Source: Accumulibacter sp964420975 (GTDB lineage: Bacteria; Pseudomonadota; Gammaproteobacteria; Burkholderiales; Rhodocyclaceae). From it: a stretch of 64,000 nt of DNA. Below, one piece after another: positions 15,271-26,005 of this stretch (its first letter is position 1; each line of letters begins with the position of its first letter). The notes under the pieces were generated by a model. The model was not told the DNA's origin, did no database searches, and saw nothing but the letters and a program-made list of their open reading frames with translations. The DNA lies in NCBI GenBank assembly GCA_964420975.1, contig CAYQVH010000006.1, positions 1-64,000 on the forward strand, given 5' to 3'. The translations under genes and the position numbers were made by a program.

Positions 15271-16502
15271 AGGGGCAGCAAGGCGAGCCGGCGGTCGATC
15301 TCGGCCTCGACCTCGCGGTAAGCAGCGCTGCCGATGCCGCCGTAACGGCGCTGAAACTCCGCCTCGGACAGATATTCAGGCAGGCCGGCAAGCGACGGAG
15401 CTAGGTCGGCGTCGGTCAGCGAATCCCGCAAGGCCCGCGCCAGACGCGGCGAGGCGTTGACCACCAGCTCGCCGAAACGGGTGCCGGCACGGTCCGCGGC
15501 CAGGTCGGCGAACGAAAACCCACTGCCGTGGCGTGAATCGTCGATTTCCTTCTGCACGCCGATGGCCTGGGCGGCTGGCTCCCCGGCCCAGGCGGCGAGC
15601 GCCGCCGAGATCGCAAAGTGCTGCGCGCTATCGTCGCGCCCGAGAAGAATCAGTTTGACCGGTCGCGGCCGCGGCCACTGTCGCGCTTCAGGCACCAATC
15701 GGGCAAGCGGCTGTCCGGCAAGATACGTCGCCAGCACCAGTAGCGACGCCCGCTGCTGCATTGGGGAAGCGTCGTCGGCGCCGTTCAGGAGCGACTCCAA
15801 CACCTTGGAAAACGGCACGCGCGATCGCGGGGCATAGTGATCGAGCGTTCCAGAGAGCGCGCGTTGAGCCTTTTCCAGGCGAGAGACGTCGGCCGGCGCG
15901 ATGGCCAGCAAACGCGCGCGATCAAGAACCTCCGGCTGCCAGACGTAGGAAACGGCGACGACTCGGCGGGCGGAGTCAAACGTCAGTCGGCGAACGCTTG
16001 TCCGGGCGATCTCCCACTCGTCTCCCAGACCGGCGCGTTGGATCGCCGAGGCCAGCAGAAGCTGGACGATCGCCGGCGGCAGCGAAAGCGGGCCGACGTT
16101 TGCCGCGACGACCCTCGGCTCGCCTTCGGCCTCGTTCATTACTGCCCGTAGATTGAGATAGCTGCCGCCGACAATCGCGGGAACGCGTAGCGAAAGCGCG
16201 ATGGCAGCGGTATCGTCGGTTAGCGTGAAAGCCGCACGGGCTTTGAGGTAACGGCTGGCGAGGTAGTTCGCCGCGTCATCGAGCAAGGAGGCCGGCAGAT
16301 CGGCCGTCGCCTGCTCGCCACGTTGCAGGCGGCGCGGATCGTGCTGCGCCAGCAATTTCCTGGCCTGCGCGATCGAATCCGGTGAAATCGTATCGCCCCG
16401 CACGACCAACGGCTCGGTCTCGAGCGCCACCAGCAAGACGATCAACACGCCGAGCAAGGGCAGCAGGAACATCGCCACCAGAGCGATCAGCAGTCGTCTC
16501 AC
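15261..16502 (-). CDS. conserved membrane-anchored protein of unknown function
   Basis: The 413-residue product starts at GTG 16502 with one N-terminal membrane anchor (LLIALVAMFLLPLLGVLIVL). The remainder is predicted outside the membrane and has no motif I recognise. The central region holds YLNLRAVMNEAEGEPRVVAA, and the C-terminal part (GSGFSFADLAADRAGTRFGE, about residues 325-345) has the general look of a region found in uncharacterised proteobacterial proteins encoded near exopolyphosphatase genes. It lies 69 bases downstream of ppx on the same strand and may be co-transcribed. Function is unknown. Confidence 0.75.
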   Translation of the reverse strand: MRRLLIALVAMFLLPLLGVLIVLLVALETEPLVVRGDTISPDSIAQARKLLAQHDPRRLQRGEQATADLPASLLDDAANYLASRYLKARAAFTLTDDTAAIALSLRVPAIVGGSYLNLRAVMNEAEGEPRVVAANVGPLSLPPAIVQLLLASAIQRAGLGDEWEIARTSVRRLTFDSARRVVAVSYVWQPEVLDRARLLAIAPADVSRLEKAQRALSGTLDHYAPRSRVPFSKVLESLLNGADDASPMQQRASLLVLATYLAGQPLARLVPEARQWPRPRPVKLILLGRDDSAQHFAISAALAAWAGEPAAQAIGVQKEIDDSRHGSGFSFADLAADRAGTRFGELVVNASPRLARALRDSLTDADLAPSLAGLPEYLSEAEFQRRYGGIGSAAYREVEAEIDRRLALLPLYR

Positions 16503-16571
16503 GGGCAGCCTTCAGCGACACCGGGAGGCTGATCGCCCACGGCGTAGCGGCGACGCGTGCGGTCGGGAACC

Positions 16572-18137
16572 TCAATCACCCTCAGGCGCCGGCAGCTGAC
16601 AAGCGGCAAGTGACGAACTGGCGGTGCGAAGCACGAACCCCCCTTTGTGAAGTTGGGCGGCTTCGAGTTCGAGGTCGGCACGCGTCAACGGATGCGCGTC
16701 CAGCCAGCCGGCAGGAAAGGTCAGCGACAGGCGTTGCGGTTCCGCGCGCAGTCCGATCGGCGGCAGTGGCTCGCTGCTCCGACTGCGATGCAGCACAACC
16801 GCCAGCCGCAGGAGAACGCCGAGACGACGCGCCGGAACTTGCCAGATCACCGGCAGGTGAGCAAAGGCGTCGGCCGGATACGATCGCCGATGTCGTCGCA
16901 CCAGCGCGGCGAGGAGTCGTTGGTCGTCGCGCGAGTAGCCGGGCAGGTCGGAATGTTCGAGTACGTAGGCTCCATGCCGGTGATACTGATCATGCGTCAG
17001 GAGCAAACCCAGCTCGTGCAGACGCGCGGCGCGCTCGAGCACCTCGCGCACCTCACGGCCGGTCAGTTGCCAGCGGGCGCGCACTTGGCGCAGGAAGTCG
17101 AGCGCGGTCCCGCGGACGCGCTCGGCCTGACCCTCGTCGAGAGCAAAGCGGCTGATGACTTCGGCGATCGTGCGGTCGCGAACGTCCTCGTGGCGAATCC
17201 GTCCGAGCAGATCGTAGATCAGGCCTTCGCGCAAGGCGCCGTCGGCGACCTCGATTTCCTGCACGGCGAGTGCTTCGCACAGGCCATGCAGGACGACGAA
17301 GCCGCCGGCGAAGACGCGGGCGCGCGCCGTTTCTAACTGCCAGCGACGCGCCAGCTCGCAAGTGCTGCCGACGTCGAGCAAAGCGCCACGCAGCCGACGC
17401 AAGGCTTCGAGCGTAATCCGCTCGCGACACCAACCCTCGCCAACGACCACCTCCTGAATCGCCTTGATCGAACCGGAGGCTCCCGTCACGATCTCCCACC
17501 CACGGGCAAGATACTCTTCCCGCACTGGCTCGATCTGCAGCTGGACGAGAAGTTCGGCCTTGCGCAACCGACCGGCGGTAATCCGGCCGTCGCCGAAGCA
17601 GGCCCGGCTGACGCCAACACAGCCCATGCGCAGGCTCGTCAGATGCAGGGGGTCAAAGTTTTCGCCAACGATCAGCTCGGTGCTGCCACCACCGATATCG
17701 ATGACTAGGCGCTGACCGTCGACTCGACCGACACTGTGAGCGACGCCGAGATGAATCAGACGGGCTTCTTCCTGGCCAGCGACGATTTCCACCTTGTGGC
17801 CGAGCACTGCCTCGGCCCGCTCGATGAACTCGGCGCTGTTGCGTGCCTGGCGTAGGGTATTCGTACCCACTACACGCACGCGCGACGCCGGCAGTTGGCG
17901 AAGCCGTTGGCCAAAGCGCGCCAGGCATTCGAGAGCGCGTCGCTGCGACGGCGACGAAAGTCGATTGCGCGCGTCGAGTCCGGCGGCGAGCTGAACCATT
18001 TCACGCAAGCGATCGAGGATTTCGACGCGCCCGCCGGCGATCCGGGCGACCACCATGTGGAAACTGTTGGAACCGAGATCAATCGCGGCGACAAATTCTG
18101 ATGACGACACGAGCTGCTCCTTGGTAGCGGTCACCAT
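16572..18137 (-). CDS. ppx: exopolyphosphatase / pppGpp phosphohydrolase
   Basis: The start was chosen at ATG 18137 (MVTATKEQL); the frame is open 24 codons further. The 521-residue Ppx/GppA protein contains AAIDLGSNSFHMVVAR (phosphate-binding loop 1), RVVGTNTLRQARN, the catalytic Glu region EIVAGQEEARLIHLGV and VIDIGGGSTELIVG (loop 2). The C-terminal half is the HD-like helical domain (ARLHELGLLLTHDQYHRHGA, YSRDDQRLLAALVRRHRR). It releases phosphate from polyphosphate ends and may also act on pppGpp. In polyphosphate-storing Rhodocyclales this is a key enzyme, though storage cannot be inferred from this gene alone. Confidence 0.92.
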   Translation of the reverse strand: MVTATKEQLVSSSEFVAAIDLGSNSFHMVVARIAGGRVEILDRLREMVQLAAGLDARNRLSSPSQRRALECLARFGQRLRQLPASRVRVVGTNTLRQARNSAEFIERAEAVLGHKVEIVAGQEEARLIHLGVAHSVGRVDGQRLVIDIGGGSTELIVGENFDPLHLTSLRMGCVGVSRACFGDGRITAGRLRKAELLVQLQIEPVREEYLARGWEIVTGASGSIKAIQEVVVGEGWCRERITLEALRRLRGALLDVGSTCELARRWQLETARARVFAGGFVVLHGLCEALAVQEIEVADGALREGLIYDLLGRIRHEDVRDRTIAEVISRFALDEGQAERVRGTALDFLRQVRARWQLTGREVREVLERAARLHELGLLLTHDQYHRHGAYVLEHSDLPGYSRDDQRLLAALVRRHRRSYPADAFAHLPVIWQVPARRLGVLLRLAVVLHRSRSSEPLPPIGLRAEPQRLSLTFPAGWLDAHPLTRADLELEAAQLHKGGFVLRTASSSLAACQLPAPEGD

Positions 18138-18331
18138 CGCTGGCGCCAGGGTACTCACTCCTGCTGCCGGGTCCGGCCTACGGCCCGGACCTGCTCCCGT
18201 TCTCTGCATCGCTCAGCATAGCGCCCTGGCGTTTGCCCGCGTGTGTCAAGCGTCACGCTGCGGCGCCCCAACGCTCCCCCGTCGCCGAGTCAGTATCGGC
18301 GCCCCTCACAGCGGCGTCAATCGGCTTCGGT

Positions 18332-20347
<2,016 letters not shown>

Positions 20348-20509
20348 CACGGTACTGGTCAACGACGATGACACAACCCGTCAGGCGGCCGGAGCACCTT
20401 GGTGATTCACGAGCGGCGCCCCTCCCTTCAACCGAGAAACCGCCGTCGACAACTCCGTGAAATCAGGCCGTGCATCAACCATTCGAGCGACCAGCGGCGT
20501 TTTCTGCGT

Positions 20510-22804
20510 TCAATCCTCTGGCTTGAGCGTTTCGTCGAGTGGCGGCGCCGGCTCGAGCTCGGACGGGGCGTTCTCCTGATAGAACACCTCTTCCTTCGGA
20601 CCCCGGCCCGGTCCCGGTGAGGCAAGCGTGACCAGACCCTCGGGAGCCTCCATGAAGGACTCGGGAACGTCTTTCAAGGCTTTGGCCATGAAGGCTATCC
20701 AGGTCGGCAACGCGGCCGTACCCCCGGTTTCTCCGGCACCCAGGTTGCGCGGCTGATCAAATCCGATCCACGAACAAGCGACAATCGTCTGCTGGTAGCC
20801 ACAGAACCAGGCATCGACGTGTTCGTTGGTGGTTCCGGTCTTGCCTGCGAGGTCCTTGCGCTTGAGCGTCGCCGAAGCGCGCGCCGCGGTACCGTACAGC
20901 GTCACGTCGCGCAGCATGCTGTCCATCAGATAGGCGTTGCGCGGATCGATCGCGCGCAAGGTATCGTCGCCCGAAGTAATCGGCTCGCTGCGCGCCAGCA
21001 GCTGTCCCTTGTCGTCGTGAATTTCACTGACGATGTAGGGACGGATGCGGTAGCCACCATTGGCAAAAATGGCGTAGGCAGTCACCATCTGCCACGGCGT
21101 GACGGAGCCCGCACCGAGCGCCATCGTCAAGTAAGGCGGGTGTTTGCTGGCTTCGAAACCAAAGCGCGTCACGTAGTCCTGGACGAAACGCACGCCACTC
21201 GCCTGCAGCAGGCGAATCGACACCATGTTCTTCGACTTGGCCAGCGCAGTCCGCATGCGCATCGGACCTTCGTACTTGCCGTCGTAGTTCTTCGGTTCCC
21301 ATGCCTGACTGCCGGTGACCGACGAGGGAAAGCTGATCGGTTCATCGTTGATCACCGACGCCGGAGTAAATCCCTTTTCCAGCGCACCGGAGTAGATGAA
21401 AGGTTTGAAACTCGATCCCGGCTGCCGCCAGGCTTGCGTCGCGTGGTTAAACTGGTTGTGGCTGAAATCGAATCCGCCCACTAGCGCCCTGACCCTGCCG
21501 TTGTGCGGATCGGCGGCAACGAACGCCGCTTGCACCTCGGGTACCTGCACAATCCGCCAAACGTTCTTCTCGTCAGTCTGGACGCGGATCACCGCACCCG
21601 GTCGTACGCGTTTGTTCGGCGGAGCCTTGTCATCCAGCATGCGGGCAGCAAATTTGAGGCCTTCTCCGCTCAAGGTAACGACCTCTCCCCCCCGACGATA
21701 AGCGCGGATTTTCTTGTTGTCCGCCTGGAGAACGACGGCCGGGTGCATATCCTCGGCGTCCTGGAAGTCCTGTAGCAGTTCATCGAGGGCTTCATCCTGC
21801 TCCGACTTGACGCCGCTGAGGTCGACATAGGCCTCGGCTCCCCGATAACCGTGACGCCGGTCGTAATCCATGACACCGCGACGCAGGGCGGCATACGCAG
21901 CCTCCTGATCCTCCTTGACGATCGTCGTGTAGACGCGCAATCCGCGGGAATACACGTCATCGGGAAAGCGCTCGGCGGCAATCTGACGCGCCATCTCGGT
22001 CACGAACTCAGCGTGCAGCGAAGGCTCGGCGACTTCGCGCTTGATCACCAGCGCCTGCGCCAATGCCGCCTCGTGCTCGGCGTCACGGATGAAGCCGAGT
22101 TCGCTCATTCGCCGCAGCACATACTGCTGACGCAATCGTGCGCGCTTGGGGTTGATCACCGGGTTGTACGCGGAGGGAGCTTTGGGCAGGCCGGCAAGCA
22201 TGGCGGCCTCAGCCAGCGTCAGTTCGGCGAGGGATTTGCCGAAGTACGTTTGCGCCGCCGCTGCGAAGCCATACGCCCTCTGGCCGAGAAAGATCTGGTT
22301 GATATACAGCTCAAGGATCTGATCCTTGCTCAGGTTGCTCTCGATCTTGAACGCCAGCAGGGCTTCGTAGAGCTTGCGGGTATACGTCTTTTCCGAAGAT
22401 AGGAAGAAGTTCTTTGCCACCTGCTGGGTAATCGTCGACGCTCCCTGGCGCTTGCCACCACCGATCAGGTTGGCGTGCAGGGCACGCAAGACGCCCAGGG
22501 TGTCGACCCCGCCGTGGTGATAGAAACGCTCGTCCTCGGCAGCGAGGATGGCTTGCTTCATCACCGCCGGCACTTCGTCGATCCTGACCACCGCCCGACG
22601 TTCCTCGCCAAACTCGCCAATCAGCTGTCCGTCGGCGGTGTATACCCGCAGCGGAACCTTCGGCCGATAATCGGTCAGAATCTCGAGCGCAGGCAGGTTC
22701 GGATAGGTGAGACTGAAAACCACTGCCACCAGGGCAATGACGATCGCGACAAGGCCGACCAGCAAGACGATCGGATAGAGGAACCAGCGGAGAGCAGCAG
22801 GCAA
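20510..22804 (-). CDS. mrcA: penicillin-binding protein 1A
   Basis: This is a bifunctional peptidoglycan synthase. The N-terminal membrane segment (WFLYPIVLLVGLVAIVIALV) is followed by the glycosyltransferase domain (AAEDERFYHHGGVDTLGVLR, GASTITQQVAKNFFLS, KILELYINQIFLG-like block), an OB-type insert and the transpeptidase domain with the serine motif QPGSSFKPF (about residue 460), SKN and KTGTTNEHVDAWF (about 653). The start is uncertain: I chose TTG 22804, just before the membrane segment and about 30 bases after a TATAAT box; the longer frame to 22903 would run through that promoter. It diverges from pilM, as in many proteobacteria. Confidence 0.9.
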   Translation of the reverse strand: MPAALRWFLYPIVLLVGLVAIVIALVAVVFSLTYPNLPALEILTDYRPKVPLRVYTADGQLIGEFGEERRAVVRIDEVPAVMKQAILAAEDERFYHHGGVDTLGVLRALHANLIGGGKRQGASTITQQVAKNFFLSSEKTYTRKLYEALLAFKIESNLSKDQILELYINQIFLGQRAYGFAAAAQTYFGKSLAELTLAEAAMLAGLPKAPSAYNPVINPKRARLRQQYVLRRMSELGFIRDAEHEAALAQALVIKREVAEPSLHAEFVTEMARQIAAERFPDDVYSRGLRVYTTIVKEDQEAAYAALRRGVMDYDRRHGYRGAEAYVDLSGVKSEQDEALDELLQDFQDAEDMHPAVVLQADNKKIRAYRRGGEVVTLSGEGLKFAARMLDDKAPPNKRVRPGAVIRVQTDEKNVWRIVQVPEVQAAFVAADPHNGRVRALVGGFDFSHNQFNHATQAWRQPGSSFKPFIYSGALEKGFTPASVINDEPISFPSSVTGSQAWEPKNYDGKYEGPMRMRTALAKSKNMVSIRLLQASGVRFVQDYVTRFGFEASKHPPYLTMALGAGSVTPWQMVTAYAIFANGGYRIRPYIVSEIHDDKGQLLARSEPITSGDDTLRAIDPRNAYLMDSMLRDVTLYGTAARASATLKRKDLAGKTGTTNEHVDAWFCGYQQTIVACSWIGFDQPRNLGAGETGGTAALPTWIAFMAKALKDVPESFMEAPEGLVTLASPGPGRGPKEEVFYQENAPSELEPAPPLDETLKPED

Positions 22805-22837
22805 CAGGTCGTCCGGTAAAGAAGCTGAGTGGCCGCC

Positions 22838-22843
22838 ATTATA
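22838..22843 (-). promoter_or_regulatory. -10 box (TATAAT) for mrcA
   Basis: A perfect TATAAT on the minus strand lies 33 bases upstream of the proposed mrcA start. A convincing -35 element was not found at 16-18 bases, so the assignment rests on the -10 match and position. Confidence 0.45.
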
Positions 22844-23063
22844 TTGGCGTCGCGGACAAAATGGCGCCCCTTGCACGTCTCCCCGTTCGCGACCGACGAC
22901 CACGGACAGACGCCGGTAACTGCGCCGTAGCGCGACAAGGCGGCGCGACGCCTTCAGCCAGCCTGCGGCAACTCGCGATCGCCCGGCTCAGCGGACGGTG
23001 CAAAGGGTGTACGATTCTTGACCATCGACCCCGAGAGCGTCTTGTCAAAGGGGGAAAAATCGC

Positions 23064-23092
23064 TTTACATGCCGAAAGCTTGTTGCTAGCAT
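23064..23092 (+). promoter_or_regulatory. sigma70-type promoter for pilMNOPQ
   Basis: TTTACA (23064-23069), 17 bases, then TAGCAT (23087-23092), in the AT-rich stretch before pilM and about 70 bases upstream of its start codon. This divergent region serves both mrcA and the pilus operon. Confidence 0.5.
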
Positions 23093-23161
23093 CTAAAGTA
23101 GAATATCCATAAGTACGCTAACTACTAATTAATCAAGGGTTTTCTGTCGAGAGGTGGCGAT

Positions 23162-24241
23162 TTGCAGCTAGATCTTTCGATCTTTAATCCCAAGGCGCGC
23201 TCACTGATCGGCCTCGATATCAGCTCATCATCCGTAAAGATGGTGGAACTCGGGAGTGACGGCAAGGGCGCTTACCGGGTCGAGCGCTACGCCATCGAAG
23301 TGCTGCCTCGTGACGTCGTTTCGGATGGCAACATCGTCAACCTCGAATCCGCAGCCGAGTCGATTCGACGCGCCTGGAAGAAGATGGCCACCTCAACCCG
23401 GCATGTCGCCATAGCGCTGCCGGCGTCGCACGTCATCACCAAGAAAATCATCGTTGCCGCCGGCCAGCGCGAGGAGGACCTCGAGATCCTCGTCGAGTCG
23501 GAAGCGAGCCAGTACATTCCGTTTGCGTTGGAGGAGGTCAACCTCGACTTTCAGGTCGTTGGCCCCGCACCGTCGTCACCGGAAGAAATCGAAGTATTGA
23601 TCGCCGCGTCGCGCAAGGAGAAAGTTGAAGACCGGGTCGCCGTCGCCGAGTCGGCAGGTCTCAAGCCGGTGGTCCTCGACGTGGAGTCGTACGCCATCCT
23701 GGCGGCGTTCGAGCTGATCGCCAAGCGGCTACCGGACGGCGGCAAGGGACAAATCATCGCGCTGGTCGATGTCGGGGCCAACGTCATGAACCTCACGGTC
23801 CTGCGTAATGGCCAACCGGTGTATGTGCGTGAGCAAGCTTTCGGCGGCAACCAGTTGACCCAGGACATCGCTCGCGTCTTTTCGCTCAGCTTCGAAGAGG
23901 CCGAGTCCGAAAAGCGGCGCAGCAATCTGCCCGAAAGGTACGAGACCGAACTACAGCGGCCTTTTCTTGAAGCGATGGCGCTCGAGTTGTCACGTGCGCT
24001 CCAGTTTTTCTTTACGTCGACCCAGTTCAACCAGATTCACCACATCGTCCTCGCCGGAGGTTGCGCGGTGATCCCCGGGGTCGACGAAGTGGTCGCGGGA
24101 AGAACGCAGATCGACACGATCATCGCCAATCCGTTCGCCGACATGCTGCTCGCCGATCGCGTCCGGGAACGACAGCTACTAGCTGATGCGTCGTCGCTGA
24201 TGGTTGCCTGCGGCCTGGCACTGCGGAGGTTTGACGAATGA
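23162..24241 (+). CDS. pilM: type IV pilus inner-membrane platform protein PilM
   Basis: The 359-residue FtsA/actin-like ATPase carries SLIGLDISSSSVKMVEL (phosphate 1 loop), ALVDVGANVMNLTVLRNGQP (phosphate 2) and HHIVLAGGCAVIPGVDEVV (adenosine region). It starts at TTG 23162 after AGAGGTGG; an N-terminal stretch of QLDLSIFNPKARSLIG matches the family's short leader. Cytoplasmic PilM binds the N-terminus of PilN and links the pilus alignment complex to the motors. First gene of the operon; its stop overlaps the pilN ATG (ATGA). Confidence 0.95.
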   Translation: MQLDLSIFNPKARSLIGLDISSSSVKMVELGSDGKGAYRVERYAIEVLPRDVVSDGNIVNLESAAESIRRAWKKMATSTRHVAIALPASHVITKKIIVAAGQREEDLEILVESEASQYIPFALEEVNLDFQVVGPAPSSPEEIEVLIAASRKEKVEDRVAVAESAGLKPVVLDVESYAILAAFELIAKRLPDGGKGQIIALVDVGANVMNLTVLRNGQPVYVREQAFGGNQLTQDIARVFSLSFEEAESEKRRSNLPERYETELQRPFLEAMALELSRALQFFFTSTQFNQIHHIVLAGGCAVIPGVDEVVAGRTQIDTIIANPFADMLLADRVRERQLLADASSLMVACGLALRRFDE

Positions 24242-24816
24242 TACGCATCAATCTACTGCCGCATCGCGAGGAAAAGCGTCGGGCAAGGCGGCAGCAGTTC
24301 TATGCGCTATTCGGCCTCATCTCGGTACTTGCGGCGTTGCTCGTCTTTCTCGTCTACACCATCATCGGCGGCTACATCGCAGCCCAGGAGGCGAGAAACG
24401 CGTTTCTGAAAAAAGAGATCGCGGTTCTCGACAAGCAAATCGATCAGATCCGACGGCTGAAGGAGCAGACGCAGGCCTTGATGGATCGCAAACGCGTCAT
24501 CGAATCCTTGCAGCGCGACCGCGCGGAGGCGGTACGGTTATTGAGCGAACTGGCAAAACAGATGCCGGAGGGCGTCTATATCCGCTCGCTGAAACAGGAA
24601 GGACAGAAGATCAGCCTCGCCGGCTTCGCCCAGTCGGGTGCCCGCGTGTCGACCCTGATGCGCAACATCGAAGCCTCCCCGTGGCTGGAGAAACCGCAGT
24701 TGCTCGAAATCAAGGCGGTGATCGCCGATAAACGCCGAGTGAACGAGTTCAGTCTGAACGCCTCTTTGAAGCGGGTTCCGGTGACGACGCCCGCTGCTCC
24801 AGGAGGAACGAAATGA
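24238..24816 (+). CDS. pilN: type IV pilus alignment protein PilN
   Basis: The 192-residue protein begins with the conserved cytoplasmic PilM-binding motif MIRINLLPHREEKR, then one membrane segment (residues about 20-42), a coiled coil (about 50-90) and a periplasmic ferredoxin-like domain. It forms a heterodimer with PilO in the inner membrane. It overlaps pilM and pilO by ATGA at both ends, so expression is translationally coupled. Confidence 0.95.
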   Translation: MIRINLLPHREEKRRARRQQFYALFGLISVLAALLVFLVYTIIGGYIAAQEARNAFLKKEIAVLDKQIDQIRRLKEQTQALMDRKRVIESLQRDRAEAVRLLSELAKQMPEGVYIRSLKQEGQKISLAGFAQSGARVSTLMRNIEASPWLEKPQLLEIKAVIADKRRVNEFSLNASLKRVPVTTPAAPGGTK

Positions 24817-25493
24817 AAGCTCGCCCGCTGCCGAAGATCGACTTCCGGGCTGTTCTGCTCGAGTTCCAGAGTCTCAATCCAAAGGACATCGGTACGTGGC
24901 CGGCCATCCCGCGAGCGACGATCCTCGTCGGCTGGTTCGTCGTGATACTGGCGTTGGGTTGGTGGTTCGCCTGGCTCGACGAGTTTGCTGCTCTGGAGGA
25001 GAAACAGCAGGCTGAAATCAAACTCAAGGACGAGTACGTCACGAAGAAAAAGGAAGCGGTCAATCTCGACCTGTACATCCAGCAACTCAACGATATCGAC
25101 CGCGCCTTTGGGACCTTGCTCAAGCAACTGCCGAACAAGTCGGAGGTCGAGTCGCTCCTGGTAGAGATCAACCAGGCCGGCATGGGCCGCGGTCTGCAGT
25201 TTGAACTGTTTAAGCCGGGTGTCGAACAGATCAAGGACTTCTACGCCGAGCTGCCGATCAACGTCCGGCTCACCGGCAGTTACCACGATTTCGGGACGTT
25301 CGCGGGCGACATCGGCAAGCTGTCGCGAATTGTCACGCTGAACAACCTCTCGATTTCAGTCAATACGCAGAGCAAGGACGGAACGCTGGCAATGGATGCC
25401 ATTACCAAGACCTTCCGCTACCTTGACGAAGAAGAGCTGGCGGCGAAGAAGAAGGCTGAGCAGGCTGCCAAAGCCAAGGGCGCGAAGAAATGA
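24813..25493 (+). CDS. pilO: type IV pilus alignment protein PilO
   Basis: The 226-residue bitopic membrane protein has a membrane helix at about residues 30-55 (ATILVGWFVVILALGWWFAW), a coiled coil, then a periplasmic domain with GMGRGLQFELFKPG and LPINVRLTGSYHDFGTF, characteristic of PilO. The C-terminus is Lys/Ala rich. It pairs with PilN and contacts PilP. ATGA overlaps with pilN and pilP. Confidence 0.95.
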   Translation: MKARPLPKIDFRAVLLEFQSLNPKDIGTWPAIPRATILVGWFVVILALGWWFAWLDEFAALEEKQQAEIKLKDEYVTKKKEAVNLDLYIQQLNDIDRAFGTLLKQLPNKSEVESLLVEINQAGMGRGLQFELFKPGVEQIKDFYAELPINVRLTGSYHDFGTFAGDIGKLSRIVTLNNLSISVNTQSKDGTLAMDAITKTFRYLDEEELAAKKKAEQAAKAKGAKK

Positions 25494-26005
25494 GCAAAAT
25501 TGCCGTGGTGTTGTGTAGCCTCGTGCTGATTGGCTGCGCTTCGAGCGACGAGGACGAGTTGCGTCGCTGGATGGAAGGCGTGGCGCAAGATACACGAGGC
25601 AAGATTCCTCCCCTACCGGCAGTGGAAGCGTATGAACCCGTCGCCTACGATGTCGGCAACCTGATCGATCCCTTCCGGCCATCAAAGATGGGGGCAACGG
25701 AGAAGAAGAGCGGTGGATTCCGTCCCGACCTTGAACGACCCAAGGAGCCACTTGAGGCGTTTCCGCTGGAATCGCTCAAGTACGTCGGCGTACTGACCCG
25801 GAACAAGGCGTCGCACGCCATCATTCAGGTCGATAGCTCGCTCTATCAGGTGAAGATCGGAAACTATATGGGACAGAACTTCGGCGTCGTGATCGCCGTC
25901 ACCGATTCCGAGGTGACTCTACGCGAGTTGATTCAGGACTCCGCCGGTGACTGGGTGGAAAGGACAAGTAACTTGCTGTTGCAGGAAAAGGGAGCAAGCA
26001 AATGA
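25490..26005 (+). CDS. pilP: type IV pilus lipoprotein PilP
   Basis: The 171-residue product has a lipoprotein signal with lipobox LIGC (Cys about residue 17), an unstructured linker, the conserved LIDPFRPS block that binds PilN/PilO, and a beta domain (LESLKYVGVLTRNKASHAII, YQVKIGNYMGQNFGVV). It bridges the inner-membrane PilNO pair to the PilQ secretin. ATGA overlaps on both sides. Confidence 0.95.
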   Translation: MSKIAVVLCSLVLIGCASSDEDELRRWMEGVAQDTRGKIPPLPAVEAYEPVAYDVGNLIDPFRPSKMGATEKKSGGFRPDLERPKEPLEAFPLESLKYVGVLTRNKASHAIIQVDSSLYQVKIGNYMGQNFGVVIAVTDSEVTLRELIQDSAGDWVERTSNLLLQEKGASK

